Assembly: GCA_964525525.1 (NCBI GenBank)
Contig: CAZGHD010000067.1
Location: 1 to 10,804 of the forward strand
Length of the DNA: 10,804 nucleotides
From: RGIG2161 sp964525525
GTDB lineage: Bacteria; Bacillota; Clostridia; Oscillospirales; CAG-272
Direction of reading: 5' to 3'
Below the pieces are notes generated by a model. It worked only from the letters and a program-made list of their open reading frames with translations, was not told the origin of the DNA and did not search any database. The position numbers and the translations under genes are program-made. Position 1 is the first letter of the stretch, and every line of letters starts with the position of its first letter. Shown in pieces: positions 1 to 6,198 of the stretch.

Positions 1-45
1 CCGACACTTGAGAAATTCCACGTATTCTCCGAGCTTATAAAATAA
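1..45 (+). CDS. 3' end of an unidentified gene (C-terminal 14 residues)
   Basis: Frame 1 reads PTLEKFHVFSELIK and then a TAA stop at 43-45. It enters from outside the window, so the family cannot be told. Frame 2 is also open for 12 codons, but its translation (RHLRNSTYSPSL) looks less protein-like, and frame 3 stops at once. A strong hairpin terminator starts 8 bases after the stop, which supports a real gene end here. This is a weak call resting on composition and context. Confidence 0.4.
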   Translation, partial: PTLEKFHVFSELIK

Positions 46-52
46 AAATAAG

Positions 53-91
53 AACTAAAAAAACAGCACCCTATGGTGCTGTTTTTTAGTT
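53..91. terminator. Two-way intrinsic terminator between convergent genes
   Basis: An A-rich arm leading into ACAGCACC (to 70), a four-base loop CTAT (71-74), then GGTGCTGT followed by a T run and AGTT (75-91). The two arms are complementary over about 17 bases, apart from one extra A in the left arm. On the plus strand the GC-rich stem is followed by TTTTTT, and on the minus strand by a T run of seven. It can therefore stop both the rightward gene ending at 45 and the leftward operon ending at 101. Confidence 0.85.
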
Positions 92-100
92 CTGCGGCAA

Positions 101-895
101 TTACCATTCTTTATAGGGTTCTCCTTCGGACTGTGCGGCGAAGATGTCTGCAAATACGTTATTCAGTATTTTGGGGACTTGATGAATATACGTTTGATCC
201 ATATAATTTACTATATAGTAGGTATCTCCAACGAGTTCTATATTCACGAGATAACGCATAAACAAAAGATCGCGGCTCGCTCTGTTTACGGAGATATAAT
301 CGATTGAGTCAAGCCAAGTTCCGTTCGGTACTACCGTTCCCTCGACGGTGTTCATAACGTGGTCGATAGCGGCTGACTGCTCGCTTGTCAGAATTTGAGT
401 TTTATATTCTCCGATAAAATCCTCGGGATCCAAAGAATAGTACTCGTAGCAGTATAACTCAAACTCGTTTTCTACGTTTTCTATGCGGTTACAGATCTCG
501 TCATACCTGTCCTCGCGGCAATATACGGTAAAATCGTCAAATAAACCGTGTTCATAATCGTTACCGTATAAACCGGGAAAAGAGGTAAGCATTGAACTGA
601 AGGAAAGAAAAACTCCATCGTTTGAAGTATAAAAACGCGGTCCGTTCAGGTGGGCAACAAGAACCGGAACGTCAGATCCGGTTACTCTGACCGTGTTTTC
701 TACGTCAGAAAGAGATAAATCCTCACACTCCGGTAGACGGAGATATTTTTTGCCGCCGAGGTCTATTACCGAACCGTCGTCTGAAACGATACCGTGAGTG
801 TCACGCATTCTGTCTAACATTTTACAGCCCGAGAGTGAGGAGATAACGGTTATCGCAAGGAGGATAAGTGCCGTAAGACGTATAATTTTTTTCAT
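101..895 (-). CDS. Hypothetical lipoprotein, last gene of the GntR-ABC operon
   Basis: A 264-residue protein of unknown function, predicted to be anchored on the outer face of the membrane. It starts MKKIIR, followed by a hydrophobic stretch (residues 7-20) and a lipobox LSGC with the lipidated Cys at 24. The mature part is acidic and soluble-looking, with no further membrane segment and no recognised enzymatic motif. The start is well supported: AAGGAGG overlaps the stop of the permease gene and lies about 8 bases before the ATG. The gap to the permease is only 14 bases, so the gene is very probably co-transcribed with the ABC transporter. By inference it could be a substrate-capturing or sensing accessory of that transporter, but nothing in the sequence proves this. 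Confidence 0.75.
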   Translation of the reverse strand: MKKIIRLTALILLAITVISSLSGCKMLDRMRDTHGIVSDDGSVIDLGGKKYLRLPECEDLSLSDVENTVRVTGSDVPVLVAHLNGPRFYTSNDGVFLSFSSMLTSFPGLYGNDYEHGLFDDFTVYCREDRYDEICNRIENVENEFELYCYEYYSLDPEDFIGEYKTQILTSEQSAAIDHVMNTVEGTVVPNGTWLDSIDYISVNRASRDLLFMRYLVNIELVGDTYYIVNYMDQTYIHQVPKILNNVFADIFAAQSEGEPYKEW

Positions 896-909
896 TTTCC
901 TTTTCCTCC

Positions 910-1713
910 TTATTCAAGATTAAGCCGTTTTTTGATTATTACGTGGGAAATAGCAAAGAATACTGCGGCAAGCACAAGGGAAAGCAGGGCACTTCCGATG
1001 AAATAAAGATGTATTCCAAGTACGGCGTTCTCACCAAACCAGTTCAAAATATTGTTTATCTGATCCTGGAATATTACAGATATAATCGACATAATCGTGC
1101 CGAATATCTGCCCGAGCAGGGAATATCCGAAATATACGCCTACCGCGAGCAGAATACGGTTTTTGTTTGCGAGCTGACCGATAGATATACACGCGAGTAT
1201 CAGCAGCGCACTTGAAAGCGAGGAGGCGAAAAGAGTTATAATAAGTTCTATGAGATAAAGGGGCAGATGCATTCCCATGTTATCAGGAAGAAAATCAACC
1301 AGGTAAACTACCGCGCGCACTACTTCGGTAAGCATATCGCCTGCCATAAATATGCACGCACCGACGGCTATAATGATAAAATTAAAGGTCTGTACTATTG
1401 CCGCGCAGATAGACTTGACTGCGATATGCTGAAAAGCGGTTACGGGAAGAGTAAAGGTAAGGTATCCTTCTCCCGAGAACAGGTTTTTGTAAAACCGCGA
1501 AACAATCGTGACTGTTATGAGTACCGCACTTGCGATAGCACCAATCACAAAAAACAAGACCGAGGAACCAATGACTATGTAATACGGAATGGAGTCCTGC
1601 TCGAAAAACTGAATGATCCTTCCGATGACCGCGATGCCGAGAAGCGCGAGCTCTATCGGAATGAGCATTCTGACGTACGATTTGAGTTCGTGTTTAAAAA
1701 GCTTCTTTACCAT
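910..1713 (-). CDS. ABC-2-like transporter permease
   Basis: An integral membrane subunit of 267 residues expected to pair with the adjacent split ATPase. About six hydrophobic segments are visible, near residues 17-35, 43-72, 98-124, 150-178, 186-214 and 234-260, with a basic cytoplasmic start (MVKKLFKHELKSY) and a basic end (KKRLNLE). The stretch NLFSGEGYLTFTLPVT (residues 77-92), between the second and third segments, resembles a motif I recall from clostridial permeases of GntR-linked ABC systems. The start ATG follows GGAGGTG by about 6 bases, and the gene overlaps the end of the ATPase frame by 7 bases, as expected for translational coupling. Substrate unknown; lipid, peptide-antibiotic or envelope-stress roles are typical of such systems. 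Confidence 0.8.
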   Translation of the reverse strand: MVKKLFKHELKSYVRMLIPIELALLGIAVIGRIIQFFEQDSIPYYIVIGSSVLFFVIGAIASAVLITVTIVSRFYKNLFSGEGYLTFTLPVTAFQHIAVKSICAAIVQTFNFIIIAVGACIFMAGDMLTEVVRAVVYLVDFLPDNMGMHLPLYLIELIITLFASSLSSALLILACISIGQLANKNRILLAVGVYFGYSLLGQIFGTIMSIISVIFQDQINNILNWFGENAVLGIHLYFIGSALLSLVLAAVFFAISHVIIKKRLNLE

Positions 1714-1982
1714 CTGAACACCTCCCTGAAGTATTCGTCGACACTCTTGCAGTGTTCGTTTCTTATGTTGTCAACCGATTCGTGGAGAAGTATGTTTCCG
1801 TTTTGAATGAATACTGCTTCGTCAAGGATCTGTTCTATGTCGGAGATAAGGTGTGTTGAGATCAGGACGGACGCATCGGGATTATAGTTGTTTATTATGG
1901 TTGAAATAACGTAGTCGCGTGTTGCCGGGTCAACTCCCGCTATCGGTTCGTCAAGCACGTACAACTTTGCGTTGCGGCTCAT
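1707..1982 (-). CDS. ABC ATPase, C-terminal part (Walker B to H-loop), separated by a frameshift
   Basis: A 91-residue frame that completes the ATPase begun at 2404. It contains Walker B with the catalytic Glu (KLYVLDEP, E12), the D-loop (AGVDPATRD) and the switch His (ISTHLISD, H44). It lacks Walker A and the signature, so it cannot bind ATP alone. Its ATG overlaps the stop of the N-terminal part as ATGA (1982-1979). The nearest purine-rich tract (AAGGAAAAGG) ends about 16 bases upstream, too far for a normal ribosome binding site. Reading back one base at the overlap gives LILE-MSRNAKLY, the uninterrupted order expected of the family. It may be a real disruption, a coupled restart, a frameshifted product or a sequencing error. 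The annotated start is simply the first Met in this frame. Confidence 0.7.
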   Translation of the reverse strand: MSRNAKLYVLDEPIAGVDPATRDYVISTIINNYNPDASVLISTHLISDIEQILDEAVFIQNGNILLHESVDNIRNEHCKSVDEYFREVFRW

Positions 1983-2404
1983 TCAAGAATAAGACATACC
2001 TTTTCCTTGTTGCCCTTTGAAAGATGCTTGAGCTTGTTTTTCGGCGTAATACCGAGCCGCTTGAGCAGCTCGTATGCCATATCTTTGCGGAAATCCGCAT
2101 AAAAATCACTGAAATAATTGACTATCTGATCTACCGACATCCAAGTGTTCAGATAAATATTATCCGGCAGGTAAGAAACGGTCTTTTTGCTTTCAACGCC
2201 CGGAGGGTTACCGTTGATCTTAACTGAACCCGAGCTCGGAGTTAAAAGACCGTTGATTATTTTGATAAGCGTGGTTTTGCCGGAGCCGTTAGGACCGAGC
2301 AGACCGACTATTTTTCCGCTTTCAATAGTTAGGTTTATGCTGTTTAATGCAGAGAAGCTACCGTATTTTTTTGATACGTTTTCACAGCGTAAAAGCTCAC
2401 TCAT
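1979..2404 (-). CDS. ABC ATPase, N-terminal part (Walker A to signature), YtrB/BcrA-like
   Basis: A 141-residue N-terminal portion of an ABC ATPase, the cytoplasmic motor for the downstream permease. It begins MSELLRCENVSKKYG, has Walker A GPNGSGKTT (residues 37-45; Lys 43) and the signature-like LSKGNKEKV (128-136), and then stops after LILE before Walker B. At the Q-loop position it reads YLPDN, so the usual Gln is not seen. The start at 2404 is chosen because it aligns with the family N terminus, has AAAGGAG about 8 bases upstream, and forms an ATGA overlap with the GntR stop. The frame stays open further upstream, but that part lies inside the GntR gene. Joined to the downstream part, the protein would be 232 residues, normal for a single ABC ATPase. 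Whether a functional ATPase is made is uncertain. Confidence 0.75.
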   Translation of the reverse strand: MSELLRCENVSKKYGSFSALNSINLTIESGKIVGLLGPNGSGKTTLIKIINGLLTPSSGSVKINGNPPGVESKKTVSYLPDNIYLNTWMSVDQIVNYFSDFYADFRKDMAYELLKRLGITPKNKLKHLSKGNKEKVCLILE

Positions 2405-2760
2405 ATATTCCACTCCTTTACATATTGTTTTGTTTCTTCCGGCGTCATACCGAGGGCGGTCATTGCCGAAAAATACGCTTCGGTTTTCTTTTGAACCAGT
2501 TTGGTGATTACTGATTTTGCGGCGGCGGTATCTGCGGTAGCAAACCATCCCGAGCCGCGAATAGAGAAGAGTATTCTTTCCGATTCAAGTGTTTCGTAGG
2601 CGTGCTGGACGGTGTTAGGGGTGACGCCTGCGGCGATTGCGGCATCTCTTACCGAGGGGATCTTTTCGCCGGGACGGATTCGTCCAAGAGAAATTTCGAG
2701 ACATATATGCTCGCATATCTGCGGACACAGCGGCAGCTTTTTATCGAGATTCCATTCCAT
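2401..2760 (-). CDS. GntR-family transcriptional regulator, YtrA subfamily
   Basis: A 119-residue repressor-type DNA-binding protein, first gene of the leftward operon. Residues 10-75 form the GntR winged helix: the RIRPGEKIPSVRDAA stretch, the recognition helix GVTPNTVQHAYETLE (45-59), and a wing RGSGWF (68-73). The remaining roughly 45 residues are a short helical tail rather than a ligand-binding FadR or HutC domain, which together with the length and the ABC neighbours places it in the YtrA group. The start is set by AAGGAGGG five bases before the ATG. In this subfamily the regulator commonly represses its own ABC operon and is relieved by cell-wall-active compounds. Autoregulation here is inferred from a dyad over its promoter. 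Confidence 0.9.
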   Translation of the reverse strand: MEWNLDKKLPLCPQICEHICLEISLGRIRPGEKIPSVRDAAIAAGVTPNTVQHAYETLESERILFSIRGSGWFATADTAAAKSVITKLVQKKTEAYFSAMTALGMTPEETKQYVKEWNI

Positions 2761-2785
2761 TTGAACCCTCCTTCTGTATTACTTC

Positions 2786-2804
2786 ACTGATACAATAATA
2801 CAGT
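2786..2804. promoter_or_regulatory. Possible GntR operator (imperfect dyad over the -10 box)
   Basis: The 19-base stretch starts ACTG and ends CAGT, with an 11-base centre that contains the -10 hexamer of the GntR promoter. Only four base pairs on each side are perfect, with looser ATAC/TACA similarity inside. The position would let a bound repressor block RNA polymerase, as expected for YtrA-type autoregulation. The assignment is an inference; a short dyad in AT-rich DNA can occur by chance. Confidence 0.35.
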
Positions 2805-2823
2805 ATGAATGTCAATTTGTCAA
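2795..2823 (-). promoter_or_regulatory. Sigma-A promoter of the GntR-ABC operon
   Basis: On the minus strand a perfect -35 TTGACA (2823-2818) is followed by 17 bases and a -10 TATTAT (2800-2795), one mismatch from consensus. The predicted start of transcription is near 2788, giving a leader of about 27 bases that holds only the ribosome binding site. No attenuator or riboswitch fits in that leader. Confidence 0.8.
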
Positions 2824-2941
2824 GTATTATTTTGATAGAGTGATTTATTTTGTTGGAATGAACAGATTAGATAACTTGTTTTTGTATTGTTTTCACAATG
2901 ATATAGTAATTTTGCTGTGATATACTTCTTTTGAGGTGGAA

Positions 2942-2988
2942 GTTATATAACGCAATTTGGCTTCGGAGAAAAAAATTATTGCAATTTG
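2942..2988. repeat. Palindrome and direct repeats upstream of the exporter promoter
   Basis: GTTATATAAC at 2942-2951 is a perfect 10-base palindrome. GCAATTTG occurs twice, at 2952-2959 and 2981-2988, 29 bases apart (close to three helical turns) and just upstream of the -35 box at 2993. These could be binding sites for a regulator of the exporter operon. The region is AT-rich and the repeats are short, so chance is a serious alternative. The rest of the divergent region between 2824 and 2940 shows nothing else convincing. Confidence 0.25.
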
Positions 2989-2992
2989 ACAG

Positions 2993-3021
2993 TTGAAATA
3001 AAGTCGTTTTGGGTATATAAT
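2993..3021 (+). promoter_or_regulatory. Sigma-A promoter of the ABC exporter operon
   Basis: TTGAAA (2993-2998), a 17-base spacer and TATAAT (3016-3021). Transcription should begin near 3028. A TTGACA at 2987-2992 lies immediately upstream but is 23 bases from this -10, too far to pair with it. The predicted transcript start helps choose the downstream ATG at 3057 for the exporter. Confidence 0.75.
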
Positions 3022-3056
3022 ATAGAAGATAAAAAATGAAGTGGGGAGTGTATTTG

Positions 3057-5003
3057 ATGCAAGAAAAAAAGACAAACGAAAACACAAAAGAAAAAAACGA
3101 AAAACAGACGATGACGGACGAAAAACAGGGTACTGCACCCGCTGCCGAAAAACCGAGGTTTCCAAGATCTCCTAAGGAATTTAAAGAACTTGTCGGCGGC
3201 CTTTTCTACCGTCTTTTTTACGTTATCCTCCTGGTGTGGGAAACAAAACCGATAATACTGATCTCAATGATCTTTATGTCGATATTCAACGGCGTTATGC
3301 CTATTCTTTCCGCCTTTATATCGGCTGAGCTTATTAATGCTCTCGTCGGCGGTATAACCGGGGAGACGGCTGATTTCTCGGCGGTCATCGGTTTGCTTGT
3401 TCTCCAGTTTGGATACATAATATTCAGCAGTCTTATCAAGAATCTTAACAGCGCGATCAACAGAATCTCGAATGAGTTGGTTGCTAATCATATAAAGACC
3501 AAGATCATAAACAAAGCCAAAACTCTCGATCTCCGCAACTTTGATATGCCGGAGTTCTACTCAATGCTGGAAAACGCTAACAAAGAAGCCGGACACCGTC
3601 CGCTTCAGAGCGTAAGCGCTACTTTCAGTATGTTCAGTACTATTATCAGCATCGTAAGCTTTATAGTTATCATCTCCGCTATCAGCCCGTGGGCTCCGCT
3701 GGCGATCATACTTATTTCGGTTCCCAGTGCGGCTATAAACTTCATCTACAAGAGAAAAAATGCCGCTTATATGCGTAAAAGCTCCAAGATGCGCCGTCAG
3801 ATGGAGTACTACTCCGGCCTTGTCGTAAACAAGGACGTCGTTAAAGAGATCAGAATTTTCGGTCTTGCTGACTTCTTTATCGGTAAGTTTACCGAAGTGT
3901 TCAAAAACTATTTTAAGGGCGTAAAGAAGCTTATTATTCACGAGAGCATATGGCACGTTCTTCTTACTATGCTTTCCTCTATCGTAAACTGCGCTCTGTT
4001 CCTGTTTATCGCTTACAAGACCTTCTCGGGCGAGCTTGAGGTCGGTGATTACACTCTCTACACCGGCGCACTTGACTCCATCTCCAAGGGCGTATCCTCA
4101 TTTATTACTACCACCGCTACCATATACGAAGGCTCTTTGTTTATAGAAAACCTTATCTCCTTTATGCGAGAGAAGACCACTATCGTTCCTTCGCTTCCCG
4201 ATCCTGTAAATCCGGATCGCGGAAGAAGTCATACGATAGAGTTCAGAAACGTGTTCTTCAAATATCCGGGCGCAAAGCGTTACGTTATCAAGGATATGAG
4301 CTTTACTCTCCGCCCGGGAGAGACCTGCGTGCTCGTAGGACTTAACGGTGCGGGCAAGACTACGCTTATAAAACTTCTTACACGTCTGTACGACCCGACC
4401 GAGGGCGAGATTTTGCTTGACGGACGTAATATCAAGGAATACGACGTTGCCGAGCTTTATAATATATTCGGTATAATATTCCAGGATTTCGGAAAATATG
4501 CGTTCAAGGTAAATGAGAATATCGCATTTGGCGAGCTTTCAAAAGGTATCGTTGAAGAAGATATAATAAAAGCAGCTAAACGAAGTGACGCTACCGCGTT
4601 TATTTCAAAGCTTTCCGACGGATACGAAACGCCACTTATGCGTATGTTTGAAGAAAACGCGACCGATCTTTCCGGCGGTCAGTGGCAGAAGCTTGCTATC
4701 GCGCGTGCTTTCTACGGTGACTCTGACGTAGTAATTCTTGACGAGCCTACCGCCGCGCTCGACCCGATGGCAGAGCAGGAGATATTCAATCAGTTTGACA
4801 GTCTCAGCAAAAACAAGACTACTCTTTACGTTTCACACCGCCTTTCCAGTGCTACGAGAGCGTCAAAGATTCTCGTAGTGGAGGACGGTATGTTAGTTGA
4901 GGAAGGTACTCACACCGAGCTGATGGCTCTTGGCGGAAAGTATTACACCCTTTTCTCAACACAGGCCAACAGATATATAGAAAGTACCGAAACACCTGCA
5001 TAA
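3057..5003 (+). CDS. ABC exporter, fused permease and ATPase
   Basis: A 648-residue half-transporter that should dimerise in the membrane and export a substrate at the cost of ATP. Order of parts: a charged Lys/Glu-rich head (residues 1-45), about six membrane segments (near 52-62/66-96, 108-128, 192-210, 212-230, 300-322, 344-366), then the ATPase. Walker A is GLNGAGKTT (428-436), the Q-loop IFQDFGKYAF (Gln 476), the signature LSGGQ (538-542), Walker B VVILDEP (Glu 563), and the switch His 594 in YVSHRL. All key residues are intact. The start at 3057 is preferred over an in-frame ATG at 3036 because GGGGAG lies 8 bases before it, while 3036 has no such site and falls only about 8 bases after the predicted transcript start. 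Substrate unknown; multidrug or peptide export is typical. It likely forms an operon with the reductase 13 bases downstream. Confidence 0.9.
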   Translation: MQEKKTNENTKEKNEKQTMTDEKQGTAPAAEKPRFPRSPKEFKELVGGLFYRLFYVILLVWETKPIILISMIFMSIFNGVMPILSAFISAELINALVGGITGETADFSAVIGLLVLQFGYIIFSSLIKNLNSAINRISNELVANHIKTKIINKAKTLDLRNFDMPEFYSMLENANKEAGHRPLQSVSATFSMFSTIISIVSFIVIISAISPWAPLAIILISVPSAAINFIYKRKNAAYMRKSSKMRRQMEYYSGLVVNKDVVKEIRIFGLADFFIGKFTEVFKNYFKGVKKLIIHESIWHVLLTMLSSIVNCALFLFIAYKTFSGELEVGDYTLYTGALDSISKGVSSFITTTATIYEGSLFIENLISFMREKTTIVPSLPDPVNPDRGRSHTIEFRNVFFKYPGAKRYVIKDMSFTLRPGETCVLVGLNGAGKTTLIKLLTRLYDPTEGEILLDGRNIKEYDVAELYNIFGIIFQDFGKYAFKVNENIAFGELSKGIVEEDIIKAAKRSDATAFISKLSDGYETPLMRMFEENATDLSGGQWQKLAIARAFYGDSDVVILDEPTAALDPMAEQEIFNQFDSLSKNKTTLYVSHRLSSATRASKILVVEDGMLVEEGTHTELMALGGKYYTLFSTQANRYIESTETPA

Positions 5004-5016
5004 AAGGAGAAAAATT

Positions 5017-6150
5017 ATGTATTACAGTGAATTTAAAGGTCATAAATTATCCGCGCTCGGTATGGGTTGTATGCGCCTTCCGGTAATTGACGGGGATTTC
5101 AGCCGTATTGACGAGGCGGCAGTGGAAGAAATGGTTGCATACGCGTTTGATCACGGTATCAACTATTTTGACGTAGCGTGGGGTTATCACGGTAAAAACT
5201 GCGAGCCGGTGATGGGCAAGATCCTATCAAAATATCCGCGTGACAGCTACTATCTTGCGAGCAAGTTCCCGGGATACGACCTTGCCAATATAAATAAGGT
5301 CGAGGAGATATTTGAGCAGCAGCTCAAAAAATGCGGCGTTGAATATTTTGATTTCTATATGTTCCACAACGTATGCGAGCTTAATATCGACGAGTATCTC
5401 GACCCGCAGTACAGAATATACGATTATCTTATCGAGCAGAAAAAGAACGGCCGCATCAAGCATCTCGGATGCTCGGTGCACGGTAATCTCGACACTATGC
5501 GCCGTTTCTTTGACGCGTACGGCGCGGATATGGAATTCTGCCAGCTTCAGCTCAACTGGCTTGACTGGTCGTTCCAGAGCGCAAAAGAGAAGGTCAGAAT
5601 GCTTCGCGAAATGGGAATTCCGATATGGGTAATGGAGCCCGTGCGCGGCGGCAGTCTCGCAAAGCTGCCGGAGCAGTACGAGAGCATACTCAAAGAAGCT
5701 GCTCCCGACCGTTCAATGCCTGAGTGGGCGTTTAAATTTTTACAGAGCCTCGGTGACGACGTAAAGGTCACTCTTTCCGGTATGTCAAACTTTGAACAGA
5801 TGCGTCAGAACGTTAAAACTTACGAAGAAAAGAAGCCTCTCCCCGGAGACGAGATGAACACTCTGCTAAACGTAGCGCTCAGTATGACCAAGGTAAATAC
5901 CGTTCCTTGTACGGCTTGCCGCTACTGCGTGGATCACTGCCCGCAGGGACTTGATATTCCGTGGCTGCTTGAGCTTTATAACGAGCATAATTTCTCGGGC
6001 GGCGGATTCCTTGCTCCAATGGCGATAGATGCCCTTGACGACGATAAAAAACCCACTGCGTGCCTTTCTTGCCGCTCTTGCGAGGCGGTTTGTCCGCAGA
6101 CTATCAAAATATCCGAAATTCTCTCAGGTTTCGCACCCGAAATGAAGTAA
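5017..6150 (+). CDS. Aldo/keto reductase with C-terminal 2x[4Fe-4S] ferredoxin domain
   Basis: A 377-residue cytoplasmic oxidoreductase. Residues 1-290 form an aldo/keto reductase barrel with the catalytic tetrad visible: Asp 52 and Tyr 57 (FDVAWGYHG), Lys 83 (ASKFPGYD) and His 117 (YMFHNVCE). The tail carries two CxxCxxCxxxCP clusters, Cys 298/301/304/308 and Cys 349/352/355/359, each able to hold a [4Fe-4S] centre, so electrons may pass between NAD(P)H and iron-sulphur carriers. Such fused reductases are common in anaerobic clostridia, and their substrates are largely undefined. AAAAGGAG lies about 7 bases before the ATG, and the gap to the exporter gene is 13 bases, so co-transcription is likely. 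A functional link to the exporter is not shown by the sequence. Confidence 0.92.
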   Translation: MYYSEFKGHKLSALGMGCMRLPVIDGDFSRIDEAAVEEMVAYAFDHGINYFDVAWGYHGKNCEPVMGKILSKYPRDSYYLASKFPGYDLANINKVEEIFEQQLKKCGVEYFDFYMFHNVCELNIDEYLDPQYRIYDYLIEQKKNGRIKHLGCSVHGNLDTMRRFFDAYGADMEFCQLQLNWLDWSFQSAKEKVRMLREMGIPIWVMEPVRGGSLAKLPEQYESILKEAAPDRSMPEWAFKFLQSLGDDVKVTLSGMSNFEQMRQNVKTYEEKKPLPGDEMNTLLNVALSMTKVNTVPCTACRYCVDHCPQGLDIPWLLELYNEHNFSGGGFLAPMAIDALDDDKKPTACLSCRSCEAVCPQTIKISEILSGFAPEMK

Positions 6151-6161
6151 TTAAAAAATAA

Positions 6162-6191
6162 AAAAGAAGGACTTTTTAAAGTCCTTCTTTT
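6162..6191. terminator. Two-way intrinsic terminator between convergent genes
   Basis: AAAAGAAGGACTTT (6162-6175) and AAAGTCCTTCTTTT (6178-6191) pair perfectly around a two-base TT, which in practice opens to a larger loop. The hairpin ends in T runs on both strands. It sits 11 bases after the reductase stop and 7 bases beyond the stop of the leftward solute-binding gene, so it serves both. Confidence 0.88.
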
Positions 6192-6198
6192 CTTATGC

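Noticed and set aside
1267..1806. A 179-codon plus-strand open frame across the permease and ATPase genes
   Set aside because: It is antisense to a clear membrane protein gene, is rich in Tyr, Arg, Asn and Cys with no domain pattern, and has no ribosome binding site; it is a shadow of the real genes.
1979..1995. A classical -1 slippery heptamer at the ATPase frame break
   Set aside because: The bases before the stop (ATTCTTGAATGA on the minus strand) do not fit the X XXY YYZ pattern, so programmed frameshifting of the usual kind is not supported, though other bypass routes remain possible.
3036..3056. An earlier in-frame ATG for the ABC exporter, adding MKWGVYL
   Set aside because: It has no ribosome binding site and would lie only about 8 bases after the predicted transcript start, whereas ATG 3057 has GGGGAG at good spacing.
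2867..3165. Two overlapping minus-strand open frames in the divergent region, rich in Phe, Ile and Tyr
   Set aside because: They cross the exporter promoter and start; their composition simply reflects AT-rich DNA and the reverse of a Lys/Glu-rich coding start.
3561..3956. A 131-codon minus-strand open frame inside the exporter gene
   Set aside because: It lies wholly within the membrane-domain coding region of the exporter and has no motif or supporting start signal.
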